NCBI GenBank assembly: GCA_015680685.1
Contig: MNCI01008582.1
Coordinates: forward strand, 25,608-89,607
From: Gnetum montanum
Taxonomy: Eukaryota > Streptophyta > Gnetopsida > Gnetales > Gnetaceae
DNA: 64,000 bases
Direction: 5' to 3'
The translations under genes and the position numbers were made by a program. The notes under the pieces were generated by a model. That model was not told the DNA's origin and did not search any database. It saw only the letters and a program-made list of their open reading frames with translations. Shown here in pieces: positions 25,076-35,889 of the stretch; within the stretch, counting starts at the first letter, position 1, and every line of letters starts with the position of its first letter.

Positions 25076-25774
25076 TCACATCATCCATGATTTCTGCACA
25101 CAATGACACCTTGTGTCACTATATGTGATGTATGGAACTCTTTTCCTCTCAATTTTCCCAAAAGTATTTGTCTTGGATATTTCTAGGAAAAGATTGCGGA
25201 TTCCTAGGCATGCATCGATTATATTCAGCCATGCCATTCCCATTATAATTGGGAAATCCCCTTTGTCATTGTTTATTTGGATCACTAGGAAATCGGATAG
25301 ATATGACCAACCACCCACAGTGGTAATAATCTCCTCAACCTGTCCCAAAGGAATAGTGATGGACTGGTTAGCCAACTCTAAGTGAATATTGCTCTTCTTG
25401 AGTGGAGGCAGGTTCTAGGTTTTATACAGTTCTTGTAAGATTAAGTTAACTCTGGAACCTGAGTCAAGGAAAGCCTTATGGGGTTCATTCCCAGTGATTT
25501 GGAGAAAAACTAGGGGGACTCCTGGATCCGATAATTTCTTTGGAAGGTGGCCGACCTTGATCCAGTCAGTTACTGTATGTGTTACCATAACTATATGCAT
25601 TGGGCACAATTTCTCTATCGAAGGGTTTCCCGAAACCTTATTTGGTATGGAGGTGTTTAGATGCTCAATTAGTTGTGAAGGCGAGGGTTTGGTTGGATTG
25701 TTGGTCCTAAGGAAAGGTATTTTTGGTGTATGATTATTAGAACCAACTGAGAATTGAGGATTGGAAGCCCTCAC
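25076..25774 (-). pseudogene. E2 aspartic protease region
   Basis: Two open stretches, 25415-25774 and 25076-25375. The first ends with AFLDSGSRVNLILQELYKT, keeping the D-S-G catalytic triplet. The second holds IPLGQVEEIITTVGGWSY and FPIIMGMAWLNIIDACLG, with the IMG-WL block. One stop separates them near 25415. Of the four proteases in the lineage seen here, this is the only one with an intact D-S-G. Confidence 0.85.
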
Positions 25775-26199
25775 AGTGTTGGGTTGCTACAATTAAGTGG
25801 GAATTAATCTAGGCTTTGTTGGAGAAATTGGTAGTGGGACTACTGGCATAAGAGATGTGGATGGATTTGGAGGATAGTGTGGGTATGGAGCGTTTCCCAA
25901 AGGAGAAGGAGTCCTAAAATACTCCTAAACTCGGTCATAATGTGGAGGGTTTATGTGACCCATAGAGTCACCTGGGGAAATCAGCTGCTGCACACAATAA
26001 CCATAAGGATTAGGTTGTCGGTAAGGGTACTGTTGTGTTGGCAGTGGCATCCCCCATGACTATGGGTATTGCCACTGCTAATGCTGTCCGATGGGCTATG
26101 GTGGAGTTCCACTTGGATAATATGTTAAGGGTTGGTGGAACTATCTTGGATTACCTTGTGGAACCTTCGGGGTGTTTGTCGTTGGTTGAGTCTTGGATT

Positions 26200-27871
26200 A
26201 AGCACATACACCCCAGAATCCTATAGATGTGAGATAACTAGGAAACATCCCTTAGGATGATCATATTGGGAAATCTCACATCCACCGTCATCATCTGTGT
26301 CTGACTCCAAAACCACATTAGAGTTAGTGATTTTCCCCTTACCCTTGTTATGTGTAGGGCCTAAATCTCTCCACTTTGTCTTACCTTTGTCACTACTTTG
26401 TTCTACCTTAGACTCTTCTACAATTTTTAAGATAGTTTCAATTTTAAAGTCTAAGGAACTCCATATGTCATCTACCTTAGTCACTATTTCTATAGTGAGC
26501 TTTTGAAGTGACAAGGTCTTTCTGTTCACCAACTCTACAATTGGTGACTCATCCTCTTCATCATAAAATTTCACTCCCTTCTTCCGAAGGGAGGGATCAT
26601 GGTTGTACTCTTCCGCACTTTCCCTTTTTTATAGCTCACCTTCTTCTTTTGCTACTTGTTCCAACAAGTGATGTACTTCATGGGCTCAAAGTTGTGAGAG
26701 TCTTCCTTGGGCATAAGTCCCAAGGGTTCTTCTAGTTTCATGCCTTAGCCCATCCATGATGTGGCAAAGTTGATTCGACTGAGCGTACCCATGGCCCGTG
26801 CAATGATGTAACAATGTGTAGTAGCAGGCCATGGCAGCATCCAAGGGTTCATGAGTACCTTACTTCCANTAAAATCATTTACAAGCATTCCACGATGCCT
26901 ATGCCTTGCAGAATNCCCTTCAAATCGTGGGATATTGTTCATGTCTAAAAGTTTGATCCAACTATCTTTTAAATGCCTTGTGGGAATCCTAACTACCTCT
27001 GTTATGTCAAGCATACTTCGGGTTGCGAGTAGGGCTTCTTCATGATCATCTCTTTCATGACGCCTATGATGTCTACGTTGTTCCCTACTTTCCCTACATC
27101 CTTGCCCTTGTCCTCTCTCTCGACTTTGTCTACCTTTTTCTTCTCCGTTGTGTCCATGATGGCTGTGCCTAGATGTGGAAGGAGAGGGTGAGTGATGGGA
27201 TGAAGGAGAAGAAGAAGGAGAACCATCGCCATGATGATGTTTCTTACCTTCTCGTCGGCTACTATGGCCCCGATCGTGGTGACGATCTAAGTGCTCATCC
27301 TTAGCATGAGTGGTTGTTCCCTCTATGAACAGTTGGTGTTCATGGGCATCAAAACCATAGTTATGTATTGTTGATCATAGGTTCTGATATCCAACCTCCT
27401 CATCATCGTTAGGAGGGGGAACATTGTTTACTAAAGAACCCGTTATAGGGGTTTCTCATCTTCTATTTCACTAAGGACATGCGGGCCTTTGCCCTTCAGA
27501 AAAGTATGTTGACTCTCCTACCTAGCATCCCTCTTACGTTGTGCTTCTATGGGATGATAATCCCTCATATCAAAATCATTTGCAATGTATTCAGCGTATA
27601 ATTCTATCATGCCAATCTATGCCAAGGCATGGAGAATCATGCGAGAGACTAATCGATCTGGGGGTAACACGATGTTACCTTGAAAATCTCTCCATCGTAG
27701 TTGCTCATCTTGATGGAGGATAAAGATGAAGTTTGGAATATACTCATCAGGATGAGTATAAACTATCTTGTATTGTTTAGGACTTGGCTAATTTTGGCTA
27801 TGTGTTTTATGTTGTCGACTGTCTTGTGTATGGTCCTTAGGTGGTGAGTTGCTCTTATAAGAAGAAGACAT
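26200..27871 (-). pseudogene. E2 gag, with assembly gap
   Basis: The ATG at 27871 (complement of CAT, 27869-27871; ATGTCTTCTTCTTAT) is in the same context as in E1 and E3. Blocks recognisable in order: the N-terminal region, IPTRHLKDSWIKLLDMNNIPRFEG (26745-27014), then VKFYDEEDESPIVELVNRKTL and GGCEISQYDHPKGC (26221-26574). About 200 bp of capsid sequence present in E3 (31245-31450) is missing between 26879 and 26915, where two Ns bracket a reversed fragment. Gag function as for E1. Confidence 0.82.
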
Positions 27872-27997
27872 TTTGATTTATCGGTGTGCTAATTTCATCA
27901 TTATAAAATTTTTCTGTTAATTAACCCAAAGGTTCGTTTAGGATCCCAATGATGTGAGTGATATCCTTTATGTTCTCTTTAGCGCACAAACACTTAG

Positions 27998-28015
27998 TCC
28001 TTGGCAACGGTGCCA
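27998..28015 (-). other. E2 primer binding site (tRNA-Asp type)
   Basis: The minus strand reads TGGCACCGTTGCCAAGGA next to the 5' LTR, 15 of 18 matching the complement of the plant tRNA-Asp 3' end. All three differences are G to A. Confidence 0.82.
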
Positions 28016-28016
28016 A

Positions 28017-29036
28017 TGATGAGTGATGAGGTACCCCTACACTCAACCATATGAAATGAGCGTACCACACGTGATTCGGTTGAACTCCATAGACTAAGTG
28101 CCTACACGCCCCATGGAACACTTGGGGTTAATCATTCGTTGTCTTCCCAGACTTACTTATAGTTGTCATGGTGTATGGTTAACTAAGTCCGAGGTATATG
28201 ATTTTTATAGTATTTTATGTTTTTCTCCTATGCGATCGAGGTGAAGGGTTGAGAAACTAACTAACTCTAACTAATGACTAAGTCTAAATTAACTAGCGTC
28301 AGCATCCGTTCCCACTTACTGTACACACCCTGAACCGATGCAACCATGGCTACCAAATGCTAATCATCACTAGGATCAGCACGCGTAACACATGTGCTCA
28401 AAGTGGTCGTACTGAGGCACTTAACTAAGAGGAAAGGGTTGAGAAAGCTATCTAGCCTAAGTGTGATGAGCAGCCGATTCCTTGACTAACCGTACACATC
28501 TGGGACTACCACTAGCATTACCAAGCATAGATCCTGAATACACCACTAGGTTACCAAGTAGTCACACGAGATGCTCGTAATCAAGTCGTACTCATACTGC
28601 ATGCGATGAGCAGCTGATTCCTTGACTATCCGTACACATCCTTAGATGCTCGTAATCAAGTTGTACTCATACCGCATTCTAGGAGTTTAAGGGTGAGAGA
28701 GAAACAATAAATAAAATTCTATTCCATGAACTGCAAGGTTTATCTAGAAATCTCATCTTTATTACCGTACACAACTTGTGTTTAGGTATAATGTTGCTCG
28801 AATAAAGATCTATTCACTTTGGGACTCCTACTGTGGGCACATGGAAAATATTCTATCTCTGGAGTGATCAATCTACCAGAGTTTCCCTACTTCTAGCCTA
28901 GGATGGAAAATAAGGAAAGTTTCGCCTCTTATTTATAGATTTGGTGATGGACCGCGATATCGCATACGCGAGATCGCAGGGGAAGACGTGATATTGCGTA
29001 CGTGATATCGTGGCTCATACGAATCACGTCTCATCA
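28017..29036 (-). repeat. E2 5' LTR
   Basis: 1,020 bp, colinear with 18939-19958 with scattered transitions. U3 palindromes at 28954-28977 and 28988-29011 (34 bp apart), TATA complement near 28930. It ends CTCATCA followed by the TSD ACGTG. Confidence 0.93.
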
Positions 29037-29041
29037 ACGTG

Positions 29042-29112
29042 GAAAACAAAAATGTGAAAAACAAAAATGTGTAAAACAAAAATGTGTAAAAAAAAACCAT
29101 TTAAAAAAAAAA
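29042..29112. repeat. E3 minisatellite, part 2
   Basis: Continuation of the 18690-18938 array after E2 (GGAAAACAAAAATGTG...), confirming that E2 split it. Confidence 0.85.
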
Positions 29113-29240
29113 CTAAAAATAACTGAGGGCCTCCAATGATTAGCATAGGTGGCCATCTCCCCCATGAATAAATTGCAAGGGAGAGATCCGAAACAATGAG
29201 CATTTGTTTGAATTTCATAGAAGTGCCCAACTTCTCCCAA
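29113..29240 (-). other. E3 deletion junction: post-integrase tail fused to PR-RT linker
   Basis: 29130-29190 matches the end of E2 integrase and its AGTCATGGGGGAGATGG module (E2 21885-21945). 29225-29300 matches the linker before RT (E2 24835-24900, TCCCAATTGATGTT). The intervening ~2.9 kb encoding RT, RNase H and integrase is absent. Confidence 0.85.
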
Positions 29241-30150
29241 TTGATGTTCTTAGATTAAGGGGTAGAAGTTGGCGATGCTCATATTCCAATGTGTCTATGC
29301 CTTCATTGTTAACATGAGTTATTTCCTCAGTTCGTTCCATGCATATTGGGTTGCTCTTCCTAGTAGCTATCAACCACGGGGTGTCCACTACTAGTGTGAT
29401 TGCTACATACAGGCACCTTTGAATTTGTGTTCCTTGGGCACACCGATTACATGGAAGAGATGCTGAAGATTCTTCCATGTCATCACCCTTTGAGTTACTG
29501 TATGTGATGCATGGAACTTTCTTCTTCTTGATCTTTCCATATATGTTTACCTTAGATATCTCCAAGGAAAGATCACAGATCCCTAGGTACATGTCTATCA
29601 TATTTAGCCATGGTCTTCCCATTATAATTGGGAAATCCCCTTCATTGTTAATTTACCTAGAAATCAGCTGGGTATGACCAACCATACATAGTGGTGATAA
29701 TGTCCTCCACCAATCCCAAGGGAATGGTGATGGACTGGTCTGCCAACTCTAGTTGAATGTTTCTCTTCTTAAGTTGGGGCAGGTTCTAGGCTTGATACAT
29801 TTTTCATGATATTAAATTAACTTTGGAACATGAGTCAAGAAGAGCCTTATGTGGTTTGTTCCCGGCTACTTGTAGATAGATTAAGGGACTCCCAGGGTCA
29901 GATAGTTTCTTGGGAAGGTGGCCTACCTTGATCCATTTGGCTACGATTTGTGTTAACATAATCATATGCGTGCAGCTCTATTGTTGGATAGAAGGGTGCT
30001 CTGAAGTTTTGTTTGTTGGAGGAGTGGTTGTGGACTCAACTGCTTGTTGTTGTGAGAGCTTGTCTAGGATTTTGGTCCTAAAGAAAGGTCTTCTCTTTTT
30101 ACAGTTGTCAAAACCAATAGTAGGTTGAATGTTTATAGCTCTCGTAGCGT
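29240..30150 (-). pseudogene. E3 aspartic protease region
   Basis: The frame at 29215-29622 holds MGRPWLNMIDMYLGICDLSL and the KIKKKKVPCITYS tail. The region 29780-30000 encodes the active-site half with LFLTHVPKLI-like decay of LDSGSRVNLI, so the catalytic triplet is lost. The linker at 29978-30367 is Pro-rich (TPSTPLPLVV). It is the last coding domain kept before the deletion. Confidence 0.78.
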
Positions 30151-30369
30151 TACGTTGCTGTGGTTGAATGGGGAGTTCCCCTTGCATTGTTGGAGCAAGT
30201 TGTATGGGAACTACAAGTGGAAGAGGTGTGGATGGAGTTGGAGGATGGAATGAATGTGGAATGTCTCTTAGAGGAGAAGGAGTCCTCCTAAAGTACTCCC
30301 GAACTTGGTAGTGACGTTGGGGAGTTGTGTGACCCATAGAGTCACTTGGAGAAACTAGCTGCTGCACAT

Positions 30370-32465
30370 AATATCCATAAGGATCGGGTTCCTGGTAAGG
30401 GTATTATTGTTTCAGCGGTGGCATCCCCCATGACTGTGGGTATTGCCATTGCTGATGTTGTCCAATGGGTTATGGTGGAGTTCCATTTGGATAGTACATC
30501 AACGGTTGGTGGAACTGTCTTGGGTTACCTTGAGGATAAGGTAACCTTCGGGGTGTCCACCATTTGTTGAGTCTCAGGTGGAGTGAATACACCCCAGAAT
30601 TTTGTAGATGTGAGATGATTGGACAACATCCCTTAGGATGGTCATAGTAGTAGATCTCACATCGACCGTCATCATTTGTGTATAAATCCACAACCTCATC
30701 ACAGATAGTTATTTTCCCCTTACCTTTGTCATGTGTAGGGCCTGAATCTCTCTACTTTGTCTTGTTCTTGTCACTACTTCGTTCCTCCTTAGACTCCTCT
30801 ATGATTTTTAGGACAGTTTCAAGTCTAGAGTCTAAGGAATCCCACAATTGATCCACCTTAGTTGATACTTCGGTTGTTAGCTTTTGAATCGACAAGGTTT
30901 TTCTGTTCACCAACTCTTCGAGTGGTGACTCATCCTCTTCATCACAAAATCTCACTCCCTTCTTTCAAAGAGAGGGATCACGGTTATATTCTTCCGCACT
31001 CTCTCTTTTTCATAGCTCCCCTTATTCTTTGGCTACTTGTTCCAACAAGTGATGAATTTCATGGGATCTAAGTTCTGATAGTCTCCCTTGAGCATAAGTC
31101 CCAAGGGTTCTCCTAGTTTCATACCTTAGCCCATCTACAATGTGGTGAAGTTGGTCCCATTGTGCGTAACCATGGCCCAGGAAATGATGTAACAATGCAT
31201 AGTAATGGCCCATGGCAGCATCCAAGGGTTCATGAGTACCTTGCTTGCATTCTTGGATCTGCTTACGCAAGTTAGACATTCTAGAGTATGTCTGATACTT
31301 ATCGTTGAAGAGTTCTAACATCGTAATCCACCTCCTAATGGTTTTTGGTTCCAAGGACCAGTACCAGCTCTCTACTTCCTTAATGAGTGTCTGGGAAACA
31401 ACTTAAGTTTTTGCCACTTTTTCTCTATGTTTTGCAAGGCATAGGCATCGTGAAATGCCTGTAAATGATGTTGCAGATCCACATTGTATCCCCCTTCGAA
31501 GCGTGGGATGTTATTCATGTCTAAGCATTTGATCTAACTATCTTTTAAATGCCTTGCTGGTATTCTCATTGCCTTTGTTATATCTAGCATACTTCGGGTG
31601 GCAAGTAGGGGCTCATCATGATCATCTCTTTCATGACATCTATGGTGTCTACGTTGTTCCCTACTTTCCCTTCATTCATACCCTTGTCCTCTCTCTTGAC
31701 TCTCTCATCGAGGTCTCTCATTTTGTCTACCTCTATCCTCATCATTGTGCTCTCTGTGGCTGCACCTAGATGTGTAAGGAGAGGATGAATGATATGAAGA
31801 AGGGGAAGAAGGATGAACCATTGCCATGACTTTGTTTCCTACCTTCTCTTCTATGGCTACGACCCCGATCATGATGATGATCAAAGTGCCCATCCTTGTT
31901 ATATGTTGTTGTTTTCTCCATGAACAGTTGGTGTTCACGGGGATCAGAACCAAGGTTGTGTATCATGGAGCATAGGTTCTGATACCCCACCTCCTCACTA
32001 TCATTAGAAGGGGGAACATCTTTCGATAGAGAACCCGTTTGGTTCACCATCTTCTATTTTACTTAGGACGTGCGGGACCTCTTTGCCCTTCAACAATGTA
32101 TGTTGGTTCTCCTGCCTTGAGTTCCTCATATGTTGTAAAGCTATGGGATGGTAATCCCTTGTGCCAAAATCTTCTATAATGTATTCAGCATAGAGATGAG
32201 TCATGCTGATCTGTGCCAAAGCAGAGAGGAGCATGTTGGGGATTGCACGATCTGGAGGTAACACAACGTTACCTTGCAAGTCTCTCCAGCGCATCTGTTC
32301 ATCCTAATGGAGGATAAAAAGAAAATTAGGCATATACTCATCGGGATGAGTATATACCACCCTATATTGTTGAGGAATTGGCTAATTTAGGTTATGCATT
32401 TTAGATTGCCGACTGTCTCTAGTATTGTGCCTAGGTGGTGTAATGCTCTTGTGAGAAGAAGACAT
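30370..32465 (-). pseudogene. E3 gag, fairly well preserved
   Basis: ATG at 32465 (ATGTCTTCTTCTCAC). Domains in order: the N-terminal block with LQGNVVLPPDRAIPNMLL (32004-32294); an Arg/Ser-rich, His-rich stretch (31705-31953); the capsid core at 31022-31354 with IRRWITMLELFNDKYQTYSR and LDAAMGHYYALLHHFLGHG; an acidic segment FCDEEDESPLEELVNRKTL (30752-30955); and the Cys/His motif GRCEIYYYDHPKGCC (30620-30670). The longest capsid frame of the lineage in this window. Frameshifts separate the blocks. Confidence 0.85.
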
Positions 32466-32590
32466 TGTTATTTAATTTAGTGTGCTAATTAACTATTATA
32501 TAATTTTTGTTTAATTAACCCTAAGGTTTGTTTAAGCTCCCAACGATGTGAATGATCTCTTATGTTCTACTTAGTGCACAAACACTTAAT

Positions 32591-32607
32591 CCTTGACAAC
32601 GACGCCA
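32591..32607 (-). other. E3 primer binding site
   Basis: The complement of CCTTGACAACGACGCCA: TGGCGTCGTTGTCAAGG, one base from the LTR. tRNA-Asp type with transitions. Confidence 0.78.
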
Positions 32608-32608
32608 A

Positions 32609-33407
32609 TGATGAGTGGTGAGATACCCCTATACTCAACCATACGAATATGAATGTAACACGTGCGATCCAATCAAAATCTATAGACTAAGTGCCTACAC
32701 GCCTCATGGAACACTTAAGGTTAATTATTTGTTGTCTTCCTAGACTTACTTGTATTTGTCACGGTGTATGGTTAAGTAAGTCTGAGGTATATGATTTTTA
32801 TGTCTTTTTATGTTTTATCTCCTATGCTATCGAGGTGAAGGGTTGAAAGACTAACTGACTAACTCTAACTAATGAACTAAGTCTAAATTAACCTAGCATT
32901 AGCATCTATTCCCACTTACCGTACACACCTTGAACCAATGCAACCGTGGTTACCAAATGCTAGTCATTGCTGGGATCACCACGCGTAACGCACATGCTCG
33001 AAGTGGTCGTACTGAGGCACTTAACTAGGAGAGAAAGGGTTGAGAAAGATTTAATTCCTAATAAATCATGTAAATGAAGAATAATAAATAATAATAAATA
33101 AAATCCTAATTAGCCTATTCCATGCACTACAAGGTTTATCCAAGAAGCTCGTCTTTATTGCTGTACACAAACTTGTGTTCAGGTACAATGTTTGCTTGAA
33201 TAAAGATCTGTTCACTTTAGGAATTCTACTATGGGCATATGGAAAATACTCGATCTTTGGAGTGATCAATCTACCAGAGTTTCACTATGGTCTAGCCTAG
33301 GATGAGGAAACAAGGGAGAGCCACCTCTTATTTATAGATATGATAGCGCACCGTGATATCGCGTACGTGATAGATGCGATATTGTAATGCGATATCACGT
33401 CCCATCA
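32609..33407 (-). repeat. E3 5' LTR
   Basis: 799 bp, TGATGAGTGG to CCCATCA. The polyadenylation signal and TATA are conserved. U3 contains one decayed palindrome (from about 33353) and a shortened second one. Followed by the TSD TTTGT. Confidence 0.9.
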
Positions 33408-33412
33408 TTTGT

Positions 33413-34274
33413 GAAGAAAGTTAATGCTATGGTAACTTCAAGAAGAATTTTGTAAATCTTATAAGTGAAAATTTGTGTACAAGCTCAAAAAATCCACAAC
33501 CTATGAATTATTTTTCCAAATTGATCATTTTGGATCATTAGAGAAATTTTTCTCTCCACTACCACAATCAATAAAATGCATAATGTGAATATTTTGTGTG
33601 CTCTTACAAGCATTTCATAAATATTAATTCATTTATTGTAGTCCAAATAGGTACCAACATGAACCAATTACATGGCTACCAAACGTAAAAATGGAAAATT
33701 TGATTAGAAAATTCACCCACATAGATTCAAAGATCAACCTAGTTGATGAGCTCCTGAAGACTAATGGAAAAATGTAATTATTCTTAGAATGTACCAAATA
33801 AGTATAGTAACTCTTAATATATTTTTACCATAATTTACTGAGCTATGAACATACTTTGGCAAAACATACAACATCATTATCTCATTCAAAGGAGATGTAT
33901 TAGGGTAGCATCATCACCACCACCATTGAAGATACAAAAGCTTAGCCTTGTAATGTGTGTAGGCATCAACAATAATGAGAACATGGAAAATTTGATGGCT
34001 ATGACCTAAAATATCAAATATTCCTAGCTTCCAACATTTTGATACCCTAGTTGCATAAATGAGGGCTTCAAGTCCCATGATAATTCATGTGCTATGGTGT
34101 ATAAAGCCATTGGATCATCATGATAAAGAACAAGCTTGTGAATTATAGGTGTATATTTAGAACCCTTAATCTCTCAAATAGAAAAACATTTCTCTTTCAA
34201 ATCAACATAGCCCAGATGATAAATGAAATCTCCTTTCAAAGCTTGCTCCATAAAATGGCTGAAATGTGCCAACA
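33413..34274 (-). repeat. E5 LTR A, part 2 (U3 start)
   Basis: GAAGAAAGTTAATGC... resumes LTR A after E3, colinear with LTR B 38474-39354 and LTR C 44012-44928. It ends GTGCCAACA, the mirror of the TGTTGG left end. Together the two parts give an LTR of about 3,553 bp. Confidence 0.85.
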
Positions 34275-34292
34275 TTTCTTGTCCTCCTTAAA
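34275..34292 (-). other. E5 polypurine tract (internal region 1)
   Basis: On the minus strand AAGGAGGACAAGAAA abuts the LTR start TGTTGGCAC. The LTR B counterpart at 39355-39370 is even purer (AAGAAGGGAAAAAAA). Confidence 0.75.
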
Positions 34293-34622
34293 ATGCTTAA
34301 GAAAATATATGCAAGTTTTGTTCTAAACTGAACTATAATTGAAGCTTTTTACTGAAATTTTTACAGAGGAAAATAGTAAATCCTATTGTAGGAAAATTTT
34401 CATTGAACTTAAGGTTTGGTGGTATAAAAATCTCATTCCTAAGAAATAGAAAAAAAAACTGTACAAGTGAAACCATAACATAAGCTACTCAGTAGAAGGG
34501 GAGAGAGTGGTCAAAGTGACCCTCTTATGAATCCTCTCTTCTTGGGTTCTATCATACTTAATTTCTAATGTAATCCAAGATTTATTCTCTTCCTCTTATT
34601 TTATCAATGCTCCCATTTCTTC

Positions 34623-34880
34623 AACCCCCATGTTATCCTATGCAACATTATTTTCTAAAACTATCAGCTTCCCTTTTTCAAATGTTGTTTTAATTCTAAT
34701 ACTCAAAGCTTTATATTTGGCCTTATTGTTAATGCAAGGAAAAGATAGAGGAACTGTCTTGAAAATTTTTTGAGAATCATCTTTTACTAAAACTACTCTA
34801 GCTCCTACACCTTTGGAGTTACAAGGACCATCAAAGTATAACTTCCACTTGCTCTTATCTTGAGATTCCTCTTTTTCCAA
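34623..34880 (-). pseudogene. E5 RNase H-like domain
   Basis: The frame reads KWKLYFDGPCNSKGVGARVV, then INNKAKYKALSIRIK. This is the LYFDG...NSKGAGAG...NNEAEYEAL signature of the second (archaeal-like) RNase H of plant Tat/Ogre-type gypsy elements. The catalytic Glu in NNEAEYEAL is Lys here, so activity is unlikely. It follows protease directly, with no RT between. The domain is cut short by a stop at 34638, before the usual second half. Confidence 0.72.
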
Positions 34881-35480
34881 GTTATAAACTTCTTAGAGTG
34901 TGCAATTTTGGATTCAAAAGATCTTATTTCAAAAACTTTATTTTTCCCATTTGAAGTAATGTTTCCAATTATCAAAGGTTCACTATATATGTATATTTGA
35001 TTTGGTTCCCCTTTCCAAGGTAGCCACATATGTGAATAATCTGTTGATATGTAACCTATGAAATTTTTATGCTAACTTCTACTTAACAAAAGACTATATG
35101 AATCTGGGATATCTACTACTTGAATATTTACATTACCTTTTATATGGGGTTTAGAAGCAATTTCTAATAGAATATTGCATAGCTAATCCAAAATATTCAC
35201 TCTACTTTTATCCACTTGAAAAATATTTTTATTGAAATTTTTAGAAATCAAACCAAGTTTTTTGCATATAGACAATGGCATAATAGTAGATGTAGCTTTA
35301 GAATTAACCAAATAGATGTGAAGATATTTATCTTTTAACTTCATTTTCAAAAGAGAAGGAGGAGCTTCTTTATCAGGAGTATCATCATAGCTAGTTTTTA
35401 TTGTCTTATCAATGTTATACACATAGCTTAACTCTAAATCTTCAACTCTCCTTTTACCTTTAATAATCTCTAAAGCTTTT
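34880..35480 (-). pseudogene. E5 protease and linker
   Basis: 35183-35422 gives LKDKYLHIYLVNSKATSTIM followed by PLSICKKLGL, a retropepsin in which the usual VDSGATSNIMP triplet is NSK. It continues with VVDIPDSYSLLLS, FIGYISTDYSHMWLPWKG and EPNQIYIYSEPLI in successive frames. Upstream of gag's end, as expected. The catalytic Asp is lost. Confidence 0.75.
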
Positions 35481-35889
35481 CTCTACTAATCTCCTATCTA
35501 TAATAATTGATAAATGTTGATGTTGGCATTAACATGTTTAAGATCCTCAATTAGATCATATTTTCCATCTCCATAAAAGTCTAATTTCTGCATCCATTTA
35601 TTAAAAATTTGATTTTGAGTACTTTTTTCTACTTGATCTTCTTTACTTTAATTTTTCTCTCTTATACTTGGTTCAAAAACCTTCTTCTTAATAGATGGAT
35701 TAGAAATGACATTTGAAGGCTTGGAAGTAGTTAATTTTTCTTTTGATCATAGATAATATCTATTTTCTTCATTGTTGTTGGACTCTTCATCTAATAATAT
35801 GTCCTCTTTAGAACTTGATAGAGAAGAGGTATCACTAGATCCATTTTAAGAAGATTTTCTTGCATAATGAACACTAGATATCTCATTAT

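Larger units (their letters stand above)
18939..29036 (-). mobile_element. E2: full-length Ty3/gypsy element, best preserved here
   Basis: 10,098 bp with two LTRs of 1,020 bp each and TSD ACGTG (18934-18938 and 29037-29041). Gag, protease, RT, RNase H and integrase all lie on the minus strand, with primer site and purine tract in place. It is inserted into the minisatellite of E3, its own relative. Catalytic motifs of RT and integrase survive but frames are broken, and single Ns at 26879 and 26915 mark an assembly fault in gag. Confidence 0.93.
16143..33407 (-). mobile_element. E3: Ty3/gypsy element lacking RT, RNase H and integrase
   Basis: LTRs at 16143-16936 and 32609-33407 are flanked by TSD TTTGT (16138-16142 and 33408-33412). 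Without the nested E2 and its duplicated TSD it is 7,162 bp. The internal region holds gag and protease, then passes within about 30 bp (near 29200-29235) from the protease-RT linker to the post-integrase tail. All polymerase domains are gone. LTRs B and C of E5 show the uninterrupted target (single TTTGT at 38469 and 44007). Confidence 0.9.

Noticed and set aside
26880-26914. Biological inversion within E2 gag
   Set aside because: Ns on both sides and missing neighbouring sequence make an assembly error far more likely.
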